From contig JACCUV010000227.1 of NCBI GenBank assembly GCA_013698495.1, positions 1 through 6,478 of the forward strand: a DNA stretch of 6,478 nt. Direction: 5' to 3'. Under the pieces are notes generated by a model. That model saw only the letters and a program-made list of their open reading frames with translations. It did not search any database and had not been told where the DNA came from. The stretch is from Chloroflexia bacterium (GTDB lineage Bacteria; Chloroflexota; Chloroflexia; Thermomicrobiales; UBA6265). This document shows positions 1 to 5,293 of the stretch, in pieces (positions within the stretch are counted from its first letter, which is position 1; every line of letters starts with the position of its first letter). The position numbers and the translations under genes were made by a program.

Positions 1-1
1 G

Positions 2-166
2 ACCTCGGAGATTCGCCTACCGCTTGTCTCACTGCTGCCGGAGTCTCGCGAGCGCGTGTTCCGGGCGCTGTTGGCTTGTCCCTACACCGCGAACCAGGTG
101 GTTATCGGCGAGGAAACGGGTTGGCCAACGATGTCGGAACCGGACCCTGTCGAGGTCGCGGCGTGA
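2..166 (+). CDS. dapA: 4-hydroxy-tetrahydrodipicolinate synthase, C-terminal fragment (probable)
   Basis: This open frame enters from the left edge and ends at TGA 164-166, leaving about 54 residues. Near its start it reads EIRLPLVSLLPESRERVFRALLA, split here as EIRLPLVSLL then PESRERVFRALLA. That resembles the usual end of the DapA aldolase-type barrel proteins, where an 'RLPLvpls' strand-turn precedes the last helix. DapA condenses pyruvate with aspartate semialdehyde, the first committed step to diaminopimelate and lysine. The catalytic lysine lies outside the window and cannot be checked. The stop codon overlaps the dapB start in a TGATG junction, which implies translational coupling and supports the assignment through pathway neighbourhood. 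The last 30 or so residues are an unconserved-looking tail. The call rests on a short match plus context, so another member of the same aldolase family is possible. Confidence 0.6.
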   Translation, partial: TSEIRLPLVSLLPESRERVFRALLACPYTANQVVIGEETGWPTMSEPDPVEVAA

Positions 167-897
167 TGGCGACGCAAATGCCGTTGCGGTTTGGACTGGT
201 CGGGATCTCGGGACGGATGGGGCGGGAGATGGTCGTGCTGGCGGCAATCGACCCGTTGTTGACGGTGGTTGGGAGATTCGGGAGTCGAAACGCCGGGGAG
301 CTTCGCGATCTGGCGTCAAACTGCGATGTGCTGATTGATTTCTCGACACCCGAGTCTTCGGCGACCGCGGCTTCGGCGGCGGCAGAATCGGGAACACCAC
401 TTGTGTTCGGCACGACCGGTCTCGACGCTGATCAGGTTGCGTTGTTGCGCGCAACTTCTGTGCGGGCGCCGGTTTGGTTCGCCCGGAACATGAGCACCGG
501 AGTTTCCTTGCTGCAACGTCTGCTTCCGGAGATTGCCCGCGCGCTCGAAGGGTACGACATCGAGCTGATCGAGGCCCACCACCGGCACAAGGTCGATGCG
601 CCGTCGGGCACGGCGCTGATGTTGGCGGAGGCGATTGTCGCCGGGTTGCCCGGCGCGGACGAGCATCCCTTGGTGCATGGTCGGGAAGGGCACGCGCCGC
701 GCCAGCCGGGCGAGATCGGGATCCACGCGGTGCGGGGCGGTGGAAATCCCGGTGAGCACGCCATCCTCTTCGCCAGCAACGAGGAGGAGATCAGGATCAC
801 GCACCGGGCTTACAGCCGGCAAGCGTTCGCCGCCGGGGCGATCCGCGCCGCACGAGCCATCCACGGCCAGCCGCCCGGATGGTATGGTCCGGAGTGA
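166..897 (+). CDS. dapB: 4-hydroxy-tetrahydrodipicolinate reductase
   Basis: This 243-residue cytoplasmic enzyme reduces the DapA product with NAD(P)H on the route to meso-diaminopimelate and lysine. The N-terminal Rossmann domain carries the dinucleotide loop G-ISGRMG at residues 13-19, DFS at 58-60 and GTTG at 82-85. The catalytic/substrate-binding segment EAHHRHKVDAPSGTA lies at 136-150. By family knowledge its first His (138) and Lys142 correspond to the E. coli catalytic pair His159/Lys163. The C-terminal part contains the conserved GEHAILF (196-202) and EIRITHRAYSR (208-218) stretches. ATG 166 is chosen because it overlaps the upstream stop (TGATG) and gives a normal-length protein. ATG 178, starting MPLRFG, is an alternative that loses only four residues. 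The open frame continues upstream to 76, but that part lies over the dapA end in another frame and is not family-like. No key residue is missing. Confidence 0.96.
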   Translation: MATQMPLRFGLVGISGRMGREMVVLAAIDPLLTVVGRFGSRNAGELRDLASNCDVLIDFSTPESSATAASAAAESGTPLVFGTTGLDADQVALLRATSVRAPVWFARNMSTGVSLLQRLLPEIARALEGYDIELIEAHHRHKVDAPSGTALMLAEAIVAGLPGADEHPLVHGREGHAPRQPGEIGIHAVRGGGNPGEHAILFASNEEEIRITHRAYSRQAFAAGAIRAARAIHGQPPGWYGPE

Positions 898-930
898 TAG
901 TCAGGAACGATGGTCGTGGCCAGGCGCGCC

Positions 931-949
931 GAGGAGGAAGATGATGTAG
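931..949 (+). promoter_or_regulatory. Strong RBS and tandem ATG start followed directly by an amber codon
   Basis: GAGGAGGAA at 931-939 is a near-ideal Shine-Dalgarno sequence. It stands immediately before ATG 941-943 and ATG 944-946, both in frame with the MetE-like gene. The next codon, 947-949, is TAG. The reading after it (RSTERILTTHTGSLPR) is what I expect near the start of this family, where the residue at the TAG position is commonly Gln (CAG). One C-to-T change would therefore explain the stop. The position of this site decides that the gene was meant to begin here and not at 1091. Confidence 0.75.
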
Positions 950-1090
950 CGATCGACTGAGCGGATCCTGACGACGCACACCGGTAGCCTTCCGCGCTCC
1001 CCGGCGCTGACGGCGGCGCTGGAGCGTCGAGACCGCGGGGAACGCGAGACCGGTGTACTGGCCGTACTGATTCGCGACGGAGTTGCGGAT
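941..1090 (+). pseudogene. 5' end of MetE-like gene, cut off by in-frame TAG at codon 3
   Basis: This is the N-terminal part of the gene annotated from 1091. Codons from 950 to 1090 form an unbroken frame joined to it and read RSTERILTTHTGSLPRS..., then a charged helix (LERRDRGERE), then DGVADVV running into 1091. The THTGSLPR loop corresponds to the first barrel strand of the MetE C-terminal domain. In characterised MetE proteins the equivalent Ile-Gly-Ser segment contacts homocysteine. There is no ATG, GTG or TTG in frame between the TAG and GTG 1091, so standard initiation downstream loses this motif. Possible explanations are a recent nonsense mutation, a base-calling or assembly error, amber readthrough, or initiation at a weak codon such as CTG 968. 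With readthrough from ATG 941 the product would be 381 residues, a normal length for this family as I know it. Confidence 0.65.
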
Positions 1091-2086
1091 GTGGTGCGCC
1101 GCCAGGTTGAGGCTGGCGTGAGTGTCGTCAACGACGGCGAGGCGAGCAAGATTCGCTACTCAACCTACGTCAAGGAGCGGCTCGATGGCTTCGGCGGAGA
1201 AAGCGGTCCCGGCGATCCGCATCCTGATGCCGATGAGTTTCCGGACTATGTGGAGAGCGTGTGGAGCAGCGGCCGGGGAGCGTTGCCGGCTTGTATTGGC
1301 CCGCCCGCCTACCGCGACCTGGAGGCAGTGTCCACCGACATCGCCAACCTGCGGGCCGCGATTACCGACGTGGAGGTGGAAGATGCGTTCATGACCGCGG
1401 CTTCTCCCGGGGTGATTGCGCGTTTCCTGGAAAACCAGCACTACCCCAGCGATGAGGACTATCTCTTCGCGCTGGCGGATGCGATGAAAGTGGAGTACGA
1501 CACGATCCACTATGCCGGCTTTGTGCTTCAACTCGGTTGTCCTGACCTCACCGCGCACCGCCTCCACCGTGGGGAGAGTATCGAAGAGTTCCGGCGCCGG
1601 GTCGAGCTTCATATCGCGGCGCTCAACCACGCCACCCGCGACATCCCGGACGAATCCATGCGACTGCATCTTTGCTGGGGGAACTTTGAAGGGCCGCACA
1701 TTCACGACGTGCCGCTGGGCGACGTTATCGATCTCGTGTTCGCGGCGCGGCCGGCGGCGATTTCGTTCGAAGCGGCCAATCCACGTCATGCCCACGAGTG
1801 GGCCCTGTTCGAACAGCTTCGACTTCCCGAAGGCAAGTTGCTGATTCCCGGTGTTCTGGATTCGACCACCAACTACGTCGAGCACCCCGAATTGGTTGCG
1901 CAGCGGCTCGTCCAGTACGCAAGGCTGGTGGGTCGCGAGAACGTCATCGCCGGCAGCGATTGCGGGTTTGCCACATTCGCCACCGCGCCCACGGTTCATC
2001 CTACGGTCACCTGGGCGAAGCTCGGGGCGATGGCGGAAGGGGCGAGGATCGCGTCCGAGCAGCTTTGGTCGAAATCATCGGCCTGA
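1091..2086 (+). CDS. Cobalamin-independent methionine synthase family protein (MetE C-domain type)
   Basis: This is the intact main body of a stand-alone MetE C-terminal-domain protein (COG0620-like), a zinc-dependent TIM-barrel methyl/alkyl-thiol transferase. From GTG 1091 it has 331 residues; the intended start is probably 941, giving about 381. The expected zinc ligands are all present: His193 and Cys195 in LHLCWGN, Glu227 in SFEAAN and Cys291 in GSDCGFAT. Other family segments are VNDGEASK (13-20), ASPGVIARFLENQHYPS (104-120) and GFVLQLGCPDLT (143-154). Such short relatives include methyltetrahydrofolate/methylcobalamin-homocysteine methyltransferases, YxjG-type proteins and epoxyalkane:coenzyme M transferase-like enzymes. 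The actual substrate cannot be read from the sequence. It follows dapB by 43 bases on the same strand and may be co-transcribed. The amber codon near the true start puts expression in doubt, although the body shows no frameshift or decay. Confidence 0.85.
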   Translation: MVRRQVEAGVSVVNDGEASKIRYSTYVKERLDGFGGESGPGDPHPDADEFPDYVESVWSSGRGALPACIGPPAYRDLEAVSTDIANLRAAITDVEVEDAFMTAASPGVIARFLENQHYPSDEDYLFALADAMKVEYDTIHYAGFVLQLGCPDLTAHRLHRGESIEEFRRRVELHIAALNHATRDIPDESMRLHLCWGNFEGPHIHDVPLGDVIDLVFAARPAAISFEAANPRHAHEWALFEQLRLPEGKLLIPGVLDSTTNYVEHPELVAQRLVQYARLVGRENVIAGSDCGFATFATAPTVHPTVTWAKLGAMAEGARIASEQLWSKSSA

Positions 2087-2219
2087 CCTGCCGTCCGCCG
2101 CCGATGTGGCGCAGCCGTCATATCGGCCCCATCTCGGCGCGGAGAGTTTGCTGGCCGATTCACTTCCTGGACCAACCACGAACGACGTGCGCAGCAGTCG
2201 AAAGGGGATCAGCGACGCG

Positions 2220-3194
2220 ATGGCCTCCACCGGACAACCACCACCGCGCGCGCAGGGTCAACGACTCGCTTGGGCGCAGTTGCCCGCGCATATCCGGGAC
2301 GCAATTGAGGACTGGCTCGGTGAGCCGGTGGTTACGGCGCAGTCGATGGCGGGCGGGTTTTCGCCGGGGTTAGCCAGTCGGTTAACCACTCGTCCCGGTC
2401 GTCGCGTCTTCGCCAAGGCGGTCTCAAATACCTTGAATCCGATGTCGCCCACGCTGCACCGCCGCGAGATTCGAGTCGCTTCCAGGCTCCCGTCAGGCGC
2501 CCCCGCCCCTCGTCTCCTCTGGTCGTCGCAGGAAGACGACGGCGAAGAGTGGGTGGTACTCGTCTTCGAGGATGTCCAGGGGCGCCCTCCCGCACAGCCG
2601 TGGGATCCCGCCGAGCTCGACGACGTAGTCGATGCGCTCAACCGGTTGAGCGCCGAGCTCACGCCGTCGCCCATCGCCACGTCCGAGATCGACGACATAT
2701 TGACGTTCGGACCGCTCGTGCGCGGAAACTGGAGCTATCTCAAGTACGACAACTTGCCTCGTATCGATCCCTGGGTGAATCGTAATCTTGACCGGATGAT
2801 CGAGGCCGAACAGCGTGTGGGTGAGGTCATCGCGGGCGATACACTGCTGCATCTCGACCTGCGCGGCGACAACATGCTGCTCACTGACGACGGCGTGGTG
2901 ATCGTCGATTGGCCGCACGCGCGCGTGGGAGCCGCCTGGATCGACCCGATCGGTTTCGCGCCGAGTGTGGCGATGGAGGGTGGACCAGAGCCGGAAGACC
3001 TCATCGCCCGGCTCGATGCTACGCAATCGGCCGATCCTGAACATGTGACACTCGGGATCATCGAAATCGCGGGATTTTTCACCCACCAGGGCGCCTTGCC
3101 GCCGGTGGAAGGACTACCAGGCCTGCGGGCGTTTCAGGAGGCGCAGGGAGCAGTCGCCCGGCGCTGGGTTGCCCAACGCACCGGCTGGGAATAG
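2220..3194 (+). CDS. Aminoglycoside phosphotransferase (APH) family kinase
   Basis: This 324-residue soluble protein has the protein-kinase-like APH fold. The N-lobe shows a glycine-rich loop, AGGFSPGLASRL (44-55), the ATP-binding lysine in VFAKAV (Lys66), and a probable helix-C glutamate in RREIR (Glu83). VLVFEDV (113-119) matches the hinge strand. The catalytic loop HLDLRGDN (211-218) supplies Asp213 and Asn218, and VDWPHA (229-234) carries the metal-binding Asp230. The family transfers phosphate to hydroxyls of aminoglycosides, macrolides, choline, homoserine and other small molecules, and the substrate cannot be assigned here. ATG 2220 is preferred because AAAGGGGA (2201-2208) is a suitable ribosome binding site and the family-like sequence begins soon after. 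The open frame extends further upstream, but over the MetE-like gene in another frame. The 133 bases before the start show no obvious terminator or promoter. It converges on the nucleotidyltransferase gene with a 9-base gap. Confidence 0.88.
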   Translation: MASTGQPPPRAQGQRLAWAQLPAHIRDAIEDWLGEPVVTAQSMAGGFSPGLASRLTTRPGRRVFAKAVSNTLNPMSPTLHRREIRVASRLPSGAPAPRLLWSSQEDDGEEWVVLVFEDVQGRPPAQPWDPAELDDVVDALNRLSAELTPSPIATSEIDDILTFGPLVRGNWSYLKYDNLPRIDPWVNRNLDRMIEAEQRVGEVIAGDTLLHLDLRGDNMLLTDDGVVIVDWPHARVGAAWIDPIGFAPSVAMEGGPEPEDLIARLDATQSADPEHVTLGIIEIAGFFTHQGALPPVEGLPGLRAFQEAQGAVARRWVAQRTGWE

Positions 3195-3206
3195 GGACAC
3201 GCCCTA
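3192..3206. repeat. Small inverted repeat made of two convergent stop codons
   Basis: TAGGG (3192-3196) and CCCTA (3202-3206) are perfect inverted arms around a 5-base loop. The left arm begins with the kinase stop TAG (3192-3194), and the right arm ends with the minus-strand nucleotidyltransferase stop (CTA at 3204-3206). The stem is only 5 base pairs with no T-tract on either side, so it is at best a weak bidirectional terminator and may be fortuitous. Confidence 0.35.
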
Positions 3207-4070
3207 CCCGAGCGCGCAGATTTCCGCCTCGAAACCGAGGACGTAGGCCGTAACGCTCCGTTCGGCCGCGACCGGGTAGCCGATCTCGAGCAAACTGGCG
3301 GTTTCGCGCGTGAGACGGGTGAACAACGCCATCACTGTGACCAGACCGCGCCACGCATCGGCCCGATCGAACCGGGAGAATACGTCATGAACCTCATTCC
3401 AGGTTTCGGCGTCCAGCCACTGCTTCATCTTCGTGCCGATGTACCACGTGTCCGTGTCTGGTCCGCGTGTGGCGATCGAATGCCACTCCAGCATCCGAAG
3501 CAGCATCTGTTTCATCGTCCAGTCCCGGAACTTGACCACCCAGAGCTCGTCCCGGATCAGGTAGGTCGGCATGTGGGCCGCTTCGAACCAGAATTCGGTG
3601 ACGGTACGCGTGAATTCGACCCTGGCAGGCAGCGAGTGCTTCGGCGGCGCATTGCTTGGTGTCGGCAGTCCGCCGGCAAGACCGTCCTTGTCGAGCAACA
3701 CCCGGTAGCCGCGCTCGTAGAGGCCGTCGAGCGTGCCTGTTTCAACCATCGCCTCGATCCTCGTACAATCGGCGATCGTGAAATCGACCTTGCGCCCACC
3801 CTCGAAGAAGACAAGCCGGGTCTCGAAGGCGCCAGGATCGTTTTCGAGGTATTGCGCAACCCAAACCGGCGCGATGGCGTGAATCCAGGCATCGTCCGCC
3901 AGGAGCGGAGCAGGGTCGCGGGCGACGATCTCGATGTCACGATCCGAGAATCGATCCGCCGAGCCGGTTGGGCGAGACGACGACCCGGTCTGGATCAGGG
4001 CGCGGATGTTGTGGTCACGTTCCGCCCAGGCGACGAGGCGGGCGATGACCTCGACATGTCGATCGGACAC
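3204..4070 (-). CDS. ANT(6)-like aminoglycoside 6-adenylyltransferase
   Basis: This 288-residue nucleotidyltransferase matches the AadE/AadK (ANT(6)) family in length and layout. Members adenylate the 6-hydroxyl of streptomycin. The active site is visible as GSSSR (29-33), SDRDIEIV (42-49) with metal ligands Asp43 and Asp45, and RKVDFTI (93-99) with the third acidic residue Asp96. LLDKDG (125-130) corresponds to the family's LLDKD segment. In the C-terminal helical half, MLLRMLEWHSI (189-199) and GTKMKQWLDAETWNEV (212-227) match the AadK pattern of an LLRM-x-x-WH helix followed by K-x-x-x-x-L-x-x-x-x-W. The start is GTG 4068-4070, with GAAGGA seven bases upstream on the minus strand (4078-4083). 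Homologues are common as intrinsic chromosomal genes in environmental bacteria, so a resistance phenotype is plausible but not shown. It converges with the APH-family kinase gene. Confidence 0.9.
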   Translation of the reverse strand: MSDRHVEVIARLVAWAERDHNIRALIQTGSSSRPTGSADRFSDRDIEIVARDPAPLLADDAWIHAIAPVWVAQYLENDPGAFETRLVFFEGGRKVDFTIADCTRIEAMVETGTLDGLYERGYRVLLDKDGLAGGLPTPSNAPPKHSLPARVEFTRTVTEFWFEAAHMPTYLIRDELWVVKFRDWTMKQMLLRMLEWHSIATRGPDTDTWYIGTKMKQWLDAETWNEVHDVFSRFDRADAWRGLVTVMALFTRLTRETASLLEIGYPVAAERSVTAYVLGFEAEICALG

Positions 4071-4128
4071 GTGCCATTCCTTCGGGGCATCGTCGAACGC
4101 CCGGAGCCGGTCAACGCCTCCCCCATAC

Positions 4129-4156
4129 CGTCGTTCCGAGCTTGCGAGGAATGACG
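4129..4156. repeat. REP/MITE-like palindromic element
   Basis: CGTCGTTCC (4129-4137) pairs with GGAATGACG (4148-4156) as a 9-bp stem with one G-T wobble. Inside, GA (4138-4139) faces GA (4146-4147) as tandem G-A mismatches, closed by one G-C pair and a CTTG tetraloop. The pattern TTCCGAGC..GCGAGGAA resembles a dispersed palindrome I know from several environmental bacterial genomes; this is memory-based and untested. It lies between two minus-strand genes, about 35 bases beyond the acidic-protein stop and 58 bases before the nucleotidyltransferase start. It could act as a weak terminator or mRNA-processing structure, but no T-run follows it. Confidence 0.55.
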
Positions 4157-4191
4157 ACTTTGTAGGTCAGTAATTCAGGGGTGACAGTCCG

Positions 4192-4974
4192 TTAAATGGC
4201 GTCCTCGATGTCGTCCCAGTCGAAGACGAGGTCGAGCGGCTCGCCGTTGATCTCGACGTCTTCGCTCCAGGACAAATACGATTCCTCGAACCATTCTTCA
4301 AAGGCCGAGAATGTCAGGTACAGGGTCGTGCCATCCTCGAGCTCGAATGCCTGGTAGATCGTGTAGTACTGGAAGTCGTCTTCAGTTTGCACGACTGAGT
4401 AGAGGACCGCGGCCGCGGTTCGGGTGGTGTCCTCGAGCAGCACGTCAACGTCGAAATCCGCGTCCCACTGATCCTCGATCCAGTCTTCGTCGGTCCATTC
4501 CTCGATATCGCCGTCCGGGCCGCCGCGGTTCGCCGTTTGACCGCTGAAAATGGCGTAGGATTCCTCCCCGGGCCCACCGCTCCAGATCGCGTACAACTGG
4601 TCCAGTTCTGCGTCCTCATCGGAGATAACGGGCGCATGATCTCGAATCAGCTCGATCTCGAAGTCGACGGCCCAGTCGCGCGACCACTCGACGGTGTAGC
4701 CGAACTGCGGGCTCTCGTAGGCGTCGTCGTCGACCAGCCCTGCCGCTTCAAGATCGGCCGCATCGGAAGGTTCATCGTCAGGATCGAGGTCGGGGTCATC
4801 AGAGGAATCGTCGAGCGGTTCTTCGGTGGCCTCTTCGGTCGCCGGGTCGTCCGATACCTGGTCCTTGATGCCCTGCGCGGCCGTTGTGGCGGGGAGGAGC
4901 AAGGTCAGCACCATGCCAATCGCCACGGCGATGTAACCCCAATGAAAGCGTCCTGGTTCCGCGTTTGCGTGCAT
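4192..4974 (-). CDS. Exported acidic protein of unknown function
   Basis: This 260-residue protein has an N-terminal signal peptide: a polar start with Arg9 and His11, a hydrophobic core at about 14-28, and a likely cleavage near TTAAQG (30-35). There is no lipobox cysteine, so it is probably released or wall-associated. Residues 40-85 are a low-complexity linker rich in Asp, Glu, Pro and Ser, typical of a flexible spacer. A folded domain seems to begin at about 87 with YESPQFGYTVEWSRDW, an aromatic-rich opening seen in secreted beta-rich domains of unknown role. It continues with alternating aromatic/acidic segments (SYAIFSG, YYTIYQAFE, LYLTFSAFEEWFEESY). The whole protein is strongly acidic and I find no catalytic motif. 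It starts at ATG 4972-4974, with GGAGAG upstream on the minus strand at 4980-4985. The family is not recognised; calcium or surface binding would be speculation. The start lies across a spacer from an ABC exporter gene. Confidence 0.8.
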   Translation of the reverse strand: MHANAEPGRFHWGYIAVAIGMVLTLLLPATTAAQGIKDQVSDDPATEEATEEPLDDSSDDPDLDPDDEPSDAADLEAAGLVDDDAYESPQFGYTVEWSRDWAVDFEIELIRDHAPVISDEDAELDQLYAIWSGGPGEESYAIFSGQTANRGGPDGDIEEWTDEDWIEDQWDADFDVDVLLEDTTRTAAAVLYSVVQTEDDFQYYTIYQAFELEDGTTLYLTFSAFEEWFEESYLSWSEDVEINGEPLDLVFDWDDIEDAI

Positions 4975-5117
4975 TCCGACTCTCCAATTCAGCTACCGGA
5001 CCCGCCAATATAGTGCTCCGCTGTCAGGTATCGTTCGGTCCCGTGCGAGCCACCGAGCCTGTTCGATCGGCGGAGGTTGAGTTGATCCGTGTTTGGAACA
5101 GAATATCACCTGATCCT

Positions 5118-5234
5118 GCTCGTTGCCTGTAGAGAACGTAACGAGTCTGTCCGCCATCGGGTTCCCGCCGCGAATCCAATCGCGGACAGGAGTCCTGATT
5201 GACGCATGCGCCGCATTCGGGATCGACGAATGTG
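5118..5234. promoter_or_regulatory. Cluster of overlapping inverted repeats, possible structured leader or operator region
   Basis: Five inverted repeats lie within about 115 bases. They are CTCGTTGC/GTAACGAG (5119-5126 with 5138-5145, one G-T pair), CTGTCCGC/GCGGACAG (5147-5154 with 5182-5189, perfect), CCGCGA/TCGCGG (5168-5173 with 5180-5185, perfect), the odd palindrome CAGGAGTCCTG (5187-5197), and CGCATTCG/CGAATGTG (5212-5219 with 5227-5234, one G-T pair). The second shares bases with the third, and also with the fourth, so those pairings are mutually exclusive. As RNA this could be a folding leader of the ABC exporter mRNA; as DNA the arms could be operators. It matches no riboswitch class I recognise, and the strand is undetermined. 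Confidence 0.35.
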
Positions 5235-5280
5235 CGCGCCTCGCCCGACGCCGTCCACTCATCTGTGGCAGGATAAGGTG

Positions 5281-5287
5281 AGGAGGG
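5281..5287 (+). promoter_or_regulatory. RBS fixing the GTG start of the ABC exporter
   Basis: AGGAGGG (5281-5287) is a near-consensus Shine-Dalgarno site six bases before GTG 5294-5296. An in-frame TGA at 5279-5281 blocks any upstream extension, so GTG is the only reasonable start. The start lies in GTGCAC, a six-base palindrome. Confidence 0.85.
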
Positions 5288-5293
5288 TCTTTC

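Larger units (their letters stand above)
4975..5293. other. Divergent intergenic spacer between acidic-protein and ABC exporter genes
   Basis: This 319-base stretch separates two divergently oriented genes, so it should hold promoters for both. I see no strong sigma70 match. A weak plus-strand candidate is TTGAGT (5077-5082) with CAGAAT (5099-5104), spacer 16. On the minus strand TATATT (rc of 5007-5012) could be a -10, but without a good -35. The half nearest the ABC gene contains several inverted repeats, listed separately. Short open frames on the minus strand have mixed codon use and no recognisable family. Confidence 0.6.

Noticed and set aside
76..165. Upstream extension of the dapB frame by 30 residues.
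   Set aside because: It has no family similarity and overlaps the probable dapA C-terminus in another frame. ATG 166 gives normal dapB length.
1851..2219. Upstream extension of the kinase frame by 123 residues.
   Set aside because: Most of it lies over the conserved C-terminal part of the MetE-like gene in another frame; kinase-like sequence and a suitable RBS support ATG 2220.
3387..4154. Plus-strand open frame of 255 residues opposite the nucleotidyltransferase gene.
   Set aside because: It is an antisense shadow of a gene with clear ANT(6) motifs and has no recognisable domain.
5147..5189. Possible T-box or known riboswitch before the ABC exporter.
   Set aside because: The T-box sequence with its conserved GGUGG-type bulge is absent, and I recognise no other riboswitch core. 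Only generic hairpins are visible.
4993..5262. Minus-strand open frame of 89 residues (or 54 residues from the ATG at 5155-5157) ending 18 bases before the acidic-protein start.
   Set aside because: Its position suggests an operon partner, but third positions are only about 31 of 54 G/C by my count, with rare codons AGA, ATA and CTA. There is no convincing RBS, no family match, and it overlaps the inverted-repeat cluster.
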